From CAVQUE01 sp046290435 (GTDB taxonomy: Bacteria; Actinomycetota; Acidimicrobiia; Acidimicrobiales; UBA8592): a DNA stretch of 64,000 bases. The position numbers were made by a program, and so were the translations under genes. Shown here piece after piece: positions 16,668 to 25,441 of this stretch; position 1 is the first letter of the stretch; each line of letters starts with the position of its first letter. Under the pieces are notes generated by a model. It was not told the origin of the DNA. It made no database searches and was given only the letters and a program-made list of their open reading frames with translations. The stretch lies in the NCBI GenBank assembly GCA_046290435.1, contig JBKAGO010000042.1, forward strand, positions 62,001-126,000, written 5' to 3'.

Positions 16668-18863
16668 GTGACTCCTCCTGCGACCGCCGTCGCCGATGCG
16701 GTGACCTCCCCGGTCGGCGACGTACCGATCGCCACGGCCGGTCGGTCGCTCGCCCGGGACCGAGCGACCGTCGTGGTGTTCACCATGGCGAGCCTGCTCG
16801 GTTCGACCCTGCTCTTCCTGGTGCAGCCGATCATCGGGCGCCTGTTGTTGCCCCGTGCGGGTGGCACCGCCAGCCTCTGGAACACGGCGATGGTGTTCTT
16901 CCAGGCGGCCTTGCTGGCCGGCTACCTGCTGGCCCACATCGGCACGTCGGTGCTGGGGGTGGCACGTCATCGCTACGCCCATCTCGTGCTGCTCGTTCTC
17001 CCGCTCGCCTTCCTGCCCCTCACCGTGCCCGGCGACTGGTCGCTCGATGCCGGTCGCGATCCGATCGTCGCCACGCTGGGGGTCCTCGCGATCATGGTCG
17101 GGGTGCCGTTCCTCGCGTTGGCCACCTCCAGTCCGACGCTGCAGCGGTGGTTCGCAGCCACCGATCATCCCAATGCGGACAACCCGTACTTCCTCTACGC
17201 GGCGGGCAACGTGGGTTCGCTGACCGCGCTGATCGCCTATCCGTTCGTGATCGAACGCCATCTCGGCCTCGACGCGCAGGCCGGTCTGTTCACCGGCGGT
17301 TACGTGGCCTTCCTGGTCTGCACCGTCGTTGCCGCAGTGCTCGTGCCGGCACATCGGGGAACCGTCGCCGCGCGGGTCGTTGCCCGATGTGCTCCGATCG
17401 CCGGGCCCCGGCGAGCCCGGTGGGTGGCGTGGTCCTTCGTCCCGTCCGCGCTCCTGCTCGGCGCGACGCGTTTCATCAGCACCGACATCGCGTCGTTCCC
17501 GCTTCTGTGGATCCTGCCGCTGGTGCTGTACCTCGCCACCTTCATCGTGGCGTTCGGCGTGAAGGACCCCGAACGGGTCACATCGATCGCCGGTCGGGCC
17601 GTCGTCATCGGGGCCATCCCACTCGCGTTGACCTTCCTCGGGCGCGTTCCGATCGGGCTCGCGCTGGGCCTGCACCTGGGATGGTTGTTCGCCGCCGCGC
17701 TGCTCGCACACGGGCGCCTGGCCGCCGACCGTCCCCCGGCGAGCCGTCTGACCGAGTTCTACGCATGGGTCTCCCTCGGCGGCGTCCTCGGCGGCTCGTT
17801 CGTCGCGCTGGTGGCACCGGTGGTGTTCACCCGCCTGTGGGAGTACCCACTGGCCATTTTGGGTGCCCTGCTGCTGGTCCCGGCGGTCGCAGGGAGCCGC
17901 CACCACCTGCCCGTCCTTGGGCTCACCGCCGTGATGGTCGGGGTGGGGGCCTGGCTGCACCACGGCGCCGAGGTGCAGCTCGCAACGCTCGTGATGGCCG
18001 CCGCCGGCCTGATCGTGCTGCGGAGGCCGCCGATGGTCTTCGCCTTCACGATGGCCGCGGTGATGGCCGTGGGTGTGGGGGTGACCGGTGCCGACGTCGT
18101 GGCCGAGGACCGTTCGTTCTTCGGGACCTACGCCGTGCTCGAGACCGACGGTGGCGGACGTGTCCTGCAGATGGGCACCACCATCCACGGCTCCCAACAC
18201 CCCGACCGTGCGGGGCGCCCCACCACCTACTACCACCCCGACGGCCCCCTCGGTCCGGTCTTCGATGCGCCCCGACAACCGATGGACGCCGCGCTGATCG
18301 GCCTCGGTGCGGGCGAGATCGCGGCCTACGGCATGGTGGGGGACCGGTTCACCTTCTACGAGATCGACCAGGTCGTGGTCGACATCGCGTCCGATCCGAC
18401 GTACTTCACCTATCTGCGGGACACACCCGCCGCCGTCGAGGTCGTCGTCGGAGACGGCCGTATCGAGCTCGAGCGCAGCGATGCCCTCCACGACGTCGTC
18501 GTGGTGGACGCCTTCAGCTCAGACGCCATCCCGGTGCATCTGCTGACCCGAGAGGCGATCGCCACGTACCTCGATCATCTCGAACCCGACGGCCTGTTGC
18601 TGCTGCACGTCTCGAACCGGCACTTCGACCTCGCGCCGGTGGTCCAACGCATCGGGTCGACGATGGGGCTGACGGTCCGCACGATCGACTACGTGCCCGA
18701 TGCCGATGCCTTCGACACCGGCGCTGCGCCGTCGATCTGGGTAGCGGTGGCCCGTTCTGCCACCACGATCGATGCGATCGACGAGCGGTGGGCTCCCGTG
18801 GCCGGCGACGGTCCGCTGTGGACCGACGACTACTCCAACGTGCTCGCAGTCCTCGGCGGATAG
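16668..18863 (+). CDS. Membrane-fused spermidine synthase-like protein
   Basis: The 731-aa protein has an N-terminal multi-pass membrane half (about 12 hydrophobic segments, residues 40-470) joined to a C-terminal methyltransferase-like fold of the spermidine synthase family. The cofactor-binding region is seen in LIGLGAGEIAAYG and FYEIDQVVVDIA. The catalytic-loop region VVVDAFSSDAIPVHLLTREA follows, where Asp residues hold the amine in true aminopropyltransferases. Such fused transporter/spermidine-synthase proteins are common in bacteria but their substrate is unclear. The start (GTG 16668) is uncertain; GTG 16701 is another choice. No speD is nearby, so a polyamine role is unproven. Confidence 0.85.
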   Translation: MTPPATAVADAVTSPVGDVPIATAGRSLARDRATVVVFTMASLLGSTLLFLVQPIIGRLLLPRAGGTASLWNTAMVFFQAALLAGYLLAHIGTSVLGVARHRYAHLVLLVLPLAFLPLTVPGDWSLDAGRDPIVATLGVLAIMVGVPFLALATSSPTLQRWFAATDHPNADNPYFLYAAGNVGSLTALIAYPFVIERHLGLDAQAGLFTGGYVAFLVCTVVAAVLVPAHRGTVAARVVARCAPIAGPRRARWVAWSFVPSALLLGATRFISTDIASFPLLWILPLVLYLATFIVAFGVKDPERVTSIAGRAVVIGAIPLALTFLGRVPIGLALGLHLGWLFAAALLAHGRLAADRPPASRLTEFYAWVSLGGVLGGSFVALVAPVVFTRLWEYPLAILGALLLVPAVAGSRHHLPVLGLTAVMVGVGAWLHHGAEVQLATLVMAAAGLIVLRRPPMVFAFTMAAVMAVGVGVTGADVVAEDRSFFGTYAVLETDGGGRVLQMGTTIHGSQHPDRAGRPTTYYHPDGPLGPVFDAPRQPMDAALIGLGAGEIAAYGMVGDRFTFYEIDQVVVDIASDPTYFTYLRDTPAAVEVVVGDGRIELERSDALHDVVVVDAFSSDAIPVHLLTREAIATYLDHLEPDGLLLLHVSNRHFDLAPVVQRIGSTMGLTVRTIDYVPDADAFDTGAAPSIWVAVARSATTIDAIDERWAPVAGDGPLWTDDYSNVLAVLGG

Positions 18864-18926
18864 CGCCCGACACAACAGCACCGGGGTGATCCCCGCCGGA
18901 GGCCATCCGCGTGCCACCATGCGACG

Positions 18927-19565
18927 ATGTCCCCGCTGCACGAGCTGCCCATGTTCCCGCTCGGGAGCGTCCTCTTCCCGACCATGGTGCTGCCGCTGCA
19001 CGTGTTCGAACCCCGTTACCGGGCGCTGGCCGAGCAGTGCCTCGCCGGCGACAAGGAGTTCGGCGTGTGCCTCATCGAACGCGGCAGCGAGGTCGGAGGG
19101 GGCGATCTGCGAACCGACATCGGCACCGTCGCGCAGATCATCGATGCCGAGCAGTTCGACGACGGCCGCTGGGTGCTGGCCTGTGTCGGGACGCGGCGCA
19201 TCCGCATCGACGAGTGGTTGCCCGACGATCCGTTCCCCCGGGCGATGGTCGAACCCTGGCTCGACGATCAACCCGACACCGACCTCTCGGCAACGGTCGA
19301 CGCGGTCATCGCCCGCCTCCGTCAGGTCCTGGCCCTGCAAGCCGAACTGGGCGACCCGGCACCGCCTGCGACGATCGAACTCGACACCGACCCGGTCCTG
19401 GCCGGGTACCAGGCGGCCACGCTGTCGCCGTTCGGCTCCTTCGACCGCCAACGAATCCTGGCCGCGTCCACCCCGGAGGGACGGCTCTCCCTGGTGGACG
19501 AGCTGCTCGGCGACGCCGAAGTCGTGCTGCGCCACCGCCTGGCGAGCGGCCGATCCGCCCGGTAG
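18927..19565 (+). CDS. Lon N-terminal (LON substrate-binding) domain protein
   Basis: The 212-aa protein consists of the Lon-N (PUA-like) domain alone, without AAA+ or protease parts. It opens LHELPMFPLGSVLFPTMVLPLHVFEPRYRAL, shown here in shortened form as LPMFPLGSVLFPTM and LHVFEPRYRAL, the hallmark of the family. It continues with GTVAQI and VGTRRIRI and a C-terminal helical bundle. Stand-alone LonN proteins are widespread in actinobacteria; their role, perhaps substrate or adaptor binding, is unknown. It lies on the plus strand after the spermidine-synthase-like gene with a 63-bp gap. Confidence 0.88.
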   Translation: MSPLHELPMFPLGSVLFPTMVLPLHVFEPRYRALAEQCLAGDKEFGVCLIERGSEVGGGDLRTDIGTVAQIIDAEQFDDGRWVLACVGTRRIRIDEWLPDDPFPRAMVEPWLDDQPDTDLSATVDAVIARLRQVLALQAELGDPAPPATIELDTDPVLAGYQAATLSPFGSFDRQRILAASTPEGRLSLVDELLGDAEVVLRHRLASGRSAR

Positions 19566-19681
19566 CGCCCGTCTGCGCCGACCCCGAGTGTGGAGAGCAG
19601 GGGAGCGGGGTACCGGCAACGGGTGCGGCGCGCCGGCGCGAGGCCTAGAGTGGCGCCGGCGGAGCGGAGGAGTCTGGACAC

Positions 19682-20026
19682 GTGCCCGAGCCAAAGAACG
19701 AGAAGTCACCCATCGACACGGCCAACGAGCTCAAGGCGATGCTCACCCAATACGCACGCCAGGAGACGGTCGGGCCGCTGCAGCTGCTGGGCAAGTGGGT
19801 GGCCTTCGGGGTCGCGGGAGCGCTCCTCGTCGCCGTCGGCCTCGCCTACCTGGCCTTCGGCGTCCTGCGGGTGCTCCAGAGCGAGACCAGTGCCTTCGAG
19901 AGCGGACGGACCTCGTATCTACCGTACCTGATCGCCTTCGCGCTGTTGATGGTGTTCGTCGGGATCGCCGCATGGGCCATGACCCGCAGCTTCTCCGACA
20001 GCGACCGGGCCGAGGAGAAGTCGTGA
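19682..20026 (+). CDS. Actinobacterial holin-X-like (phage holin superfamily III) membrane protein
   Basis: The 114-aa protein has a charged N-terminus (residues 1-34, starting at a GTG), two hydrophobic helices (about 38-62 and 80-101) and a charged C-terminus. This layout and the sequence ETVGPLQLLGKWVAFGVAGALL match the Holin-X-type envelope proteins of actinobacteria, which despite the name are not shown to be holins. A GGAGGA ribosome site lies upstream. The next gene overlaps by GTGA, so the two small membrane proteins are likely partners. Confidence 0.7.
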   Translation: MPEPKNEKSPIDTANELKAMLTQYARQETVGPLQLLGKWVAFGVAGALLVAVGLAYLAFGVLRVLQSETSAFESGRTSYLPYLIAFALLMVFVGIAAWAMTRSFSDSDRAEEKS

Positions 20027-20244
20027 CCGTCCCCGTGAATCCGTCCCAGAAGATCTCCAAAGAGGACATCGAAGCCAAGTTCGTCGAGCTCGCCGCCAAC
20101 CTCGACAGCGCTGCGGGCTCGGCCAAAGACGTCGGCAAGAAGGTCGGCATCGTCGCGGCCGTGCTGCTTCTGATCCTGGTGTTCGTCCTCGGGCGCAAGC
20201 GGGGATCCCAGAGCCGCACCGTCGTCGAGATCCGCCGGGTCTGA
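20023..20244 (+). CDS. Small single-helix membrane protein
   Basis: The 73-aa protein starts at a GTG overlapping the stop of the holin-X-like gene (GTGA). A GTG at 20034 is an alternative. The N-terminal 45 residues are charged and helical (KISKEDIEAKFVELAANLD). One transmembrane helix (VGIVAAVLLLILVFVLG) and a short basic tail follow. It resembles small actinobacterial membrane proteins of unknown function found with holin-X genes. Confidence 0.7.
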   Translation: MTVPVNPSQKISKEDIEAKFVELAANLDSAAGSAKDVGKKVGIVAAVLLLILVFVLGRKRGSQSRTVVEIRRV

Positions 20245-20274
20245 CACGGCCGACCAGGATCGAGACCCAGCGCC

Positions 20275-20565
20275 ATGCGCAGCTTCTTCAGGTTCCTCAG
20301 GCCGATGGTGTTCGCACGCCGCAAGGCCATCTTCGCCGGTGTCTTCGGCGGCAACCGGACATGGCTCGCTCTCGGCGGCGCCGCCTGGATCTTCCACTGG
20401 CTCGGCCGGCTGGTCGGTGTCACCGACCCGACACCGCGCTACACGCGAGAACTCGGCCCCGGCGAACGCGTCGTGGTGGTGCACGAGCCGCTCAGCCCCG
20501 CCGCAGAGAAGAAGCTCGCGAAGAAGGCGAGGCGCGAGGAGCGACGCGGCCGGCGCCGTGGCTGA
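20275..20565 (+). CDS. Small basic membrane-associated protein, unknown
   Basis: The 96-aa protein begins MRSFFRFLRPMVFARRKAIF, has a weak hydrophobic stretch (TWLALGGAAWIFHWLGRLVGV, about residues 35-55) and ends in a highly basic Lys/Arg tail. No family is recognised. Its last 8 bp overlap the GTG start of trmI, so it is part of the same transcript. Confidence 0.65.
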   Translation: MRSFFRFLRPMVFARRKAIFAGVFGGNRTWLALGGAAWIFHWLGRLVGVTDPTPRYTRELGPGERVVVVHEPLSPAAEKKLAKKARREERRGRRRG

Positions 20566-21349
20566 CGGCGGACCCGGCGGAGCCGAACTCGTCGCCGGCG
20601 AACTCGTCCTGCTCGTCGATCGCAAGGATCGGCGCTATCTGTTCCCCCTGGTGGCCGGCAAGGCCTTCCATTCGCACTCCGGCCTCGTCGAACACGACGC
20701 GCTGATCGGGGGGCCCGCCGGGGTGACGGTGTCGTCGAGCGGCGGCGCCTCCTACCTGGTCGTACGGCCCACACTGGCCGATGTCGTGTTGAAGATGCCC
20801 CGGGGCGCGCAGGTGATCTACCCGAAGGACCTCGGCGCCATCATGATGCTCGCCGACATCTTCCCCGGCGCCCGGGTCTTCGAGACGGGCCTCGGCTCGG
20901 GCGCGTTGTCGATCGCGCTGTTGCGGGCCGGAGCCGAGATCTTCGGCGCCGAGATCCGCGAGGACTTCGCGTCACGTGCGGTGAAGAACATCGAGACATT
21001 CCTCGGCCCCGCTGCACTCGAGCGCTACCACGTCGCGCTCGCTGACAGCTACGACGGCATCGACGCGACCGACATCGATCGAGCCATCCTCGATCTCCCC
21101 GAGCCGTGGAACGTCATCCCGCACCTGCGTGAGGTGCTGCGCCCGGGCGGCACCGTCGTGGCCTACACCCCGAGCATCACCCAGGCCGCCCGGGTCCGTG
21201 CGGAGCTCGACGAGGGCCCCTATGCGATGGCGCAGACCATCGAGGTCCTCCATCGTGGCTGGCACATCGAGGGCCAGGCGGTGCGCCCCGACCATCGCAT
21301 GGTCGCCCACACCGCGTTCTTGACCTCGGCACGCCGCATCGCCGACTGA
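20558..21349 (+). CDS. trmI: tRNA (adenine-58-N1)-methyltransferase TrmI
   Basis: TrmI methylates A58 in the T-loop of tRNA using S-adenosylmethionine, as a homotetramer. The 263-aa protein has an N-terminal beta domain with HSHSGLVEHDALIG and YPKDLGAIMMLADIFPG, the SAM motif VFETGLGSGALSIALL (GLGSG at 111-115), and the catalytic DLPEPW motif at 179-184. The start is the GTG at 20558, inside the previous gene's end. TrmI next to mpa and dop is a conserved arrangement in actinobacteria (for example the Rv2118c region of Mycobacterium tuberculosis). Confidence 0.95.
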   Translation: MADGGPGGAELVAGELVLLVDRKDRRYLFPLVAGKAFHSHSGLVEHDALIGGPAGVTVSSSGGASYLVVRPTLADVVLKMPRGAQVIYPKDLGAIMMLADIFPGARVFETGLGSGALSIALLRAGAEIFGAEIREDFASRAVKNIETFLGPAALERYHVALADSYDGIDATDIDRAILDLPEPWNVIPHLREVLRPGGTVVAYTPSITQAARVRAELDEGPYAMAQTIEVLHRGWHIEGQAVRPDHRMVAHTAFLTSARRIAD

Positions 21350-21381
21350 CACGCTCGGCGATCCGTCCTCATCCCCAGGCC

Positions 21382-21404
21382 GTGACGTCGCGCTGCGACG
21401 TCAC
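21382..21404. terminator. Perfect hairpin 1 between trmI and ferredoxin
   Basis: The arms 21382-21391 and 21395-21404 are a perfect 10-bp inverted repeat with a 3-nt loop. It lies 33 bp past the trmI stop, in the gap between two convergent genes. Confidence 0.65.
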
Positions 21405-21407
21405 GTT

Positions 21408-21445
21408 GTCGCGCCGGTACGCCACCGGTTCCGCACCGGCGCGAC
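21408..21445. terminator. Perfect hairpin 2 between trmI and ferredoxin
   Basis: The arms 21408-21418 and 21435-21445 form a perfect 11-bp stem with a 16-nt loop. It lies directly after hairpin 1. Confidence 0.6.
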
Positions 21446-21471
21446 GATGCCCGCCGTTGCCGGCGGGCATC
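21446..21471. terminator. Perfect hairpin 3 between trmI and ferredoxin
   Basis: The arms 21446-21456 and 21461-21471 form a perfect 11-bp stem with a 4-nt TTGC loop. It abuts hairpin 2 and probably ends ferredoxin transcription from the minus strand. Confidence 0.65.
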
Positions 21472-21522
21472 GCGGAGATGGTTGGTGTGCCGACGTCGGT
21501 GGACGTCAGCGCCTCTGTCGGC

Positions 21523-21756
21523 TCAGACCTCGATGAAGATGCATTCGCCGGGGCACTCCTCGGCGGACTCGATGGTCGCTTCTTCCTGTCCTGCAGGGAC
21601 GACGGCGAGACCCTCGGGTCCGCCGGGGTCACTGAAGACCTTGTCACCCTCTTTGACGTAGGCCAAGCCATCGTCGAGGAGCGTGAACACGTCGGGCGCG
21701 ATCTCTTCGCAGAGGCCGTCACCGGTGCAGAGGTCCTGATCGATCCAGACCTTCAT
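21523..21756 (-). CDS. [3Fe-4S]-type ferredoxin
   Basis: The 77-aa acidic electron carrier starts MKVWIDQDLCTGDGLCEEIAP. Its cysteines at 10, 16 and 68 fit the CxxxxxC...CP pattern of single-cluster [3Fe-4S] ferredoxins of actinobacteria. Cys72 is an extra cysteine in the CPGEC end motif. The middle position of the usual CxxC spacing is Asp/Gly, which supports 3Fe rather than 4Fe. Such ferredoxins commonly serve cytochrome P450s. A ferredoxin gene beside the proteasome locus is recurrent in actinobacteria, but no functional link is known to me. It is transcribed divergently from mpa. Confidence 0.92.
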   Translation of the reverse strand: MKVWIDQDLCTGDGLCEEIAPDVFTLLDDGLAYVKEGDKVFSDPGGPEGLAVVPAGQEEATIESAEECPGECIFIEV

Positions 21757-21934
21757 CGTTGCCCTTCCGTCGAGCGTTGTTGTGGCCGGGCAGCATACGC
21801 TCTCGGAGAGAGCCGAGGCCGAATCCGCCGACCCCGACCATTGCGGCCGGGCCCTTCGGGACCTCGACGCCGACGAGCTGCCCGTGCCGTCGCCGGCACC
21901 TGTCCATCGGCGTGGTTCCATGGTAGTCGAGGTC

Positions 21935-22010
21935 CGACAATAAACACTGTCGATCTCGCGAATATTCGTCCGCCAGGAGAAGGCTCTCCGCCCGGCACCG
22001 GGTGTAGGGT
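21935..22010 (+). promoter_or_regulatory. Ferredoxin/mpa divergent control region with palindromes and -10 box
   Basis: The 279-bp gap (21757-22035) is the largest in the window. It holds an inverted repeat CGACA-8 nt-TGTCG (21935-21952), a perfect 10-bp palindrome CGAATATTCG (21959-21968) in an unusually AT-rich patch, and TAGGGT (22005-22010), a plausible -10 for mpa. The operator role is inference. Confidence 0.4.
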
Positions 22011-22035
22011 CAGATCTGGTCAGCCCCTGACGGAG

Positions 22036-23811
22036 GTGAGTCCGATCGACCGCACAGAGCTCGAGAACCGGATCCGCCGCCAAGAAGACGAGATCGCCGC
22101 GCTGCGGGCCCAGGCCCGGCTGCTCGAGGACGAGCTCGTCACCTTGCGCCGGCGAATCCAGGATGCGCCGAAGCGGGTCCGCACGCTCGAGGAGCGACTC
22201 CTCGAGACCAAGGGACAGCTGGCACAGGCGGTCTCGCAGAACGAGAAACTGACCTACACGCTGCGAGAGGCCCGCGATCACATCGCGGCGCTGCGCGAAG
22301 AGGTCGAGAAGCTCACCCAGCCACCGTCGGCATATGGGACCTATCTGGCCACCAACGACGATGGCACCGTCGACGTGTTCTCCTCCGGCCGCAAGATGCG
22401 GGTCGCACTGCATCCCGAGATCGACAACCGGCGCCTCGTCCGCGGTCAGGAAGTGGTGCTGAACGAGTCCCTCAACGTGGTGCTCGCCCGTTCGGCCGAC
22501 CACACCGGCGAGATCGTCACGCTCAAAGAGGTGCTCGCCGATGGCCGACGCGCCGTGGTCGTCGGCCGTGCCGACGAAGAGCGCGTCGTCGAACTGGCCG
22601 ATGCCCTCATAGGCCAGCCCCTGCGCAGCGGCGCGAGCCTCCTGCTCGACGGCAGGGCAGACCTCTTGCTCGAGTCATTGCCACGGCCCGAGGTCGAAGA
22701 GCTCGTGCTCGAGGAGGTTCCGGACATCTCCTACGCCGACGTCGGCGGCCTCGACGCCCAGATCGAACAGATCACCGACGCTGTCGAGCTGCCGTTCCTG
22801 CATCAGGAGCTCTTCGCCGACTACGACCTCCCCGCTCCGAAGGGCATCCTCCTCTACGGCCCGCCGGGCTGCGGCAAGACGCTCATCGCAAAGGCCGTCG
22901 CCAACAGCCTCGCCCAGAAGGTGCCGTCGGTCGCGGGCGACAAGGAAGCACGCAGCTACTTCTTCAACATCAAGGGCCCCGAGCTGTTGAACAAGTACGT
23001 CGGCGAGACCGAGCGTCAGATCCGGCTCGTCTTCCAGCGAGCGAGAGAGAAGTCCGAGGAGGGCTGGCCCGTCATCGTCTTCTTCGACGAGATGGAGTCG
23101 CTGTTCCGCACCCGCGGCAGCGGCATCAGCTCTGACATGGAATCGACCATCGTGCCCCAACTCCTGGCCGAGATCGACGGTGTCGAGACACTCAAGAACG
23201 TCATCGTGATCGGCGCTTCCAACCGCGAGGACCTCATCGATCCCGCCATCTTGCGACCCGGCCGCCTCGACGTGAAGATCAAGATCGAGCGGCCCAACGA
23301 GGAGTCGGCCGCCTCGATCTTCGGTCGCTACCTCACGACCGCGGTTCCCATCTCTCCCTCGGCTATCGCCGAGCTCGGCGGCGGCGATGCCGACAAGGCC
23401 GTGGCGGCGATGATCGAACGCACCGTCGAGGAGATGTACCGCACCGACGAGCCCAACCAGTTCCTCGAGGTCACGTACCAGAACGGTGACAAGGAGATCA
23501 TGTACTTCAAGGACTTCTCCTCGGGGGCCATGATCGAGAACATCGTCCGGCGCGCCAAGAAGCTGGCCATCAAGCGGGTCATCGATGGGGGAGAGAAGGG
23601 CATCCGACTCTCGGACCTCACCGACTCCATCCGCCAGGAGTACCGCGAGCACGAGGACCTGCCCAACACCACCAATCCCGATGACTGGGCGAAGATCTCG
23701 GGCAAGAAGGGCGAGCGCATCGTGTTCATCCGCACGCTCATCCACGACGCGGATCGCGACCCCGAGGGCGGGCGCTCCATCGAGCGCGTCGCCACCGGGC
23801 AATACCTGTAG
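22036..23811 (+). CDS. mpa: Proteasome-associated AAA+ ATPase Mpa/ARC
   Basis: Mpa is the hexameric unfoldase that recognises Pup on tagged proteins and feeds them to the 20S proteasome. The 591-aa protein has an N-terminal coiled coil (residues 5-95, the Pup-binding part), OB domains (about 100-230), and a AAA+ domain with Walker A GPPGCGKT (275-282) and Walker B VIVFFDEME (Asp351, Glu352). The C-terminus GQYL carries the penultimate Tyr that docks into the proteasome alpha ring. The start is a GTG inside a GGAGGTGA sequence, which is itself a perfect ribosome site; no better start follows. dop begins 6 bp downstream. Confidence 0.96.
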   Translation: MSPIDRTELENRIRRQEDEIAALRAQARLLEDELVTLRRRIQDAPKRVRTLEERLLETKGQLAQAVSQNEKLTYTLREARDHIAALREEVEKLTQPPSAYGTYLATNDDGTVDVFSSGRKMRVALHPEIDNRRLVRGQEVVLNESLNVVLARSADHTGEIVTLKEVLADGRRAVVVGRADEERVVELADALIGQPLRSGASLLLDGRADLLLESLPRPEVEELVLEEVPDISYADVGGLDAQIEQITDAVELPFLHQELFADYDLPAPKGILLYGPPGCGKTLIAKAVANSLAQKVPSVAGDKEARSYFFNIKGPELLNKYVGETERQIRLVFQRAREKSEEGWPVIVFFDEMESLFRTRGSGISSDMESTIVPQLLAEIDGVETLKNVIVIGASNREDLIDPAILRPGRLDVKIKIERPNEESAASIFGRYLTTAVPISPSAIAELGGGDADKAVAAMIERTVEEMYRTDEPNQFLEVTYQNGDKEIMYFKDFSSGAMIENIVRRAKKLAIKRVIDGGEKGIRLSDLTDSIRQEYREHEDLPNTTNPDDWAKISGKKGERIVFIRTLIHDADRDPEGGRSIERVATGQYL

Positions 23812-23817
23812 CGCGAC

Positions 23818-25329
23818 GTGGCCATCCCGAAGGTCTGTGGCATCGAAACCGAGTACGCGATCGTCCATCGCGGGACCGCCGAGCCCAATCCCATCACCGC
23901 GTCGTCACTGCTGATCAACGCCTATCTCCACGAGACGCTGCGCACCGGCGCACCGGGCCCCGCGCCGCGGGTCACCTGGGACTTCGAGGACGAGATGCCC
24001 GGCAACGACGCCCGCGGGCTGTCTCCCATCGGTTCGATGCCTCCCGAGATCGAGACGCATCTCGTCAACGCCGTGCTCACCAACGGTGCCCGCTACTACG
24101 TCGATCACGCGCATCCGGAGATGTCCACCCCCGAGTGCGCCGACGCCCGCTCGGTACTCGTGTTCGACAAGGCCGGCGAGCTCATCATGCGCCGCTCCAT
24201 GGATGCAGCCCGTGCGCTGCTGCCCGACGGCGAGGAGCTGGTCGTCTACAAGGACAACTCCGACGGCAAGGGCAACTCCTACGGCTGCCACGAGAACTAT
24301 CTCATGGACCGGGCGACGCCGTTCGGCAAGATCGTCCTGCACGCGACCGCCCATTTCGTCACCCGCCAGCTCTACACCGGCTCGGGCAAGATCGGCTGCG
24401 AACTGCCCGGCGTCGAACCCGGAACCGTTCCGTACCAGCTCACCCAGCGCGCCGACTTCTTCGAAGAGGAGGTCGGGCTCGAGACCACCTTGAAGCGGCC
24501 CATCATCAACACCCGCGACGAGCCCCATGCCGACGCTCAGAAGTACCGGCGGCTCCACGTCATCTGCGGCGACGCGAACATCTCCGAGGTCGCGACCCTG
24601 GTCAAGGTCGGGGCCACCGCGATCGTGTTGGCGATGATCGAGGACGCGGCGTTGCCCCGGGAGTTCGTGTTCGCATCCCCGGTCGCCGCAATGCGTCAGG
24701 TCAGCCACGACCTGACGTTGCGCCGCCCGCTCGCCCTGGCCGACGGCACCACCATCACCGCACTCGAGATCCAGCGCGAGCTCCACGCCGCCGCGGTCGC
24801 CTGGGCCGACAGCCACGGCCTCGAGGCGGTCGGCCACGATGTCGGCACCGACGTGATCGAACGCTGGGGCGATCTCCTCGATGGCCTCGAACACGATCCC
24901 GATCGTCTGGCGGACCGCATCGACTGGATCGCGAAGAAGCGCCTGCTCGACGGCTACCGCGATCGCCACGGCCTCGACTGGGGCGACGCCCGGCTGCGCG
25001 CGCTCGCACTGCAGTACCACGACCTGCGGCCGGAGCGGTCGGTCGCATCGAAGCTCGGGCTGGCGACGGTGGTCGATCCCGCCGAGGCCGAATGGGGCAT
25101 CGCCAACCCGCCGGAGGACACTCGTGCGTACTTCCGGGGCACCTGTCTGTCCCGCTGGGCCTCGAGCATCGTGGCCGCCAACTGGGACTCGCTGGTGTTC
25201 GACCTCGGCACCGAACCGCTCCGTCGGGTCCCGATGATGGAACCCACACGAGGCACCCGTGCCCATGTACAGGACCTCTTCGACACCTGCAGCGAGCCCG
25301 CCGAACTCCTGGCCGCTCTCGAACGCTGA
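23818..25329 (+). CDS. dop: Dop: Pup deamidase/depupylase
   Basis: Dop removes Pup from substrates and, in species whose Pup ends in Gln, deamidates it. The 503-aa protein shares the carboxylate-amine ligase-like fold with PafA. It has CGIETEYAIV (metal-binding Glu10 and Glu12), the catalytic Asp96 in YVDHAHPE, and GNSYGCHENY and RPIINTRDEPHAD further on. The insertion at about residues 43-68 (GAPGPAPRVTWDFEDEMP) is the Dop loop that separates Dop from PafA. It starts at a GTG. Since Pup here ends in Glu, only the depupylase activity should be needed. Confidence 0.95.
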   Translation: MAIPKVCGIETEYAIVHRGTAEPNPITASSLLINAYLHETLRTGAPGPAPRVTWDFEDEMPGNDARGLSPIGSMPPEIETHLVNAVLTNGARYYVDHAHPEMSTPECADARSVLVFDKAGELIMRRSMDAARALLPDGEELVVYKDNSDGKGNSYGCHENYLMDRATPFGKIVLHATAHFVTRQLYTGSGKIGCELPGVEPGTVPYQLTQRADFFEEEVGLETTLKRPIINTRDEPHADAQKYRRLHVICGDANISEVATLVKVGATAIVLAMIEDAALPREFVFASPVAAMRQVSHDLTLRRPLALADGTTITALEIQRELHAAAVAWADSHGLEAVGHDVGTDVIERWGDLLDGLEHDPDRLADRIDWIAKKRLLDGYRDRHGLDWGDARLRALALQYHDLRPERSVASKLGLATVVDPAEAEWGIANPPEDTRAYFRGTCLSRWASSIVAANWDSLVFDLGTEPLRRVPMMEPTRGTRAHVQDLFDTCSEPAELLAALER

Positions 25330-25366
25330 GCCGGGATCGAACGCCGGCGCGACTCCCGGGTCGAGC

Positions 25367-25400
25367 TTGACACGGCGGCCCCCGCCGAGATCGGTACGAT
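25367..25400 (+). promoter_or_regulatory. Possible promoter for pup-prcB-prcA
   Basis: The 112-bp dop-pup gap contains an exact TTGACA (25367-25372) and TACGAT (25395-25400). The spacer is 22 nt, longer than the usual 16-19, so this is tentative. It is 41 bp upstream of pup. Confidence 0.35.
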
Positions 25401-25441
25401 GGTCCGGAACCCGATCACGAGCGAACGAGCGAGGATCAACA

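Noticed and set aside
21935..22010. PafBC-type (RecA-independent DNA damage) promoter before mpa
   Set aside because: TAGGGT fits the -10 part, but no TTGTCAGTG-like element lies 8 nt upstream of it.
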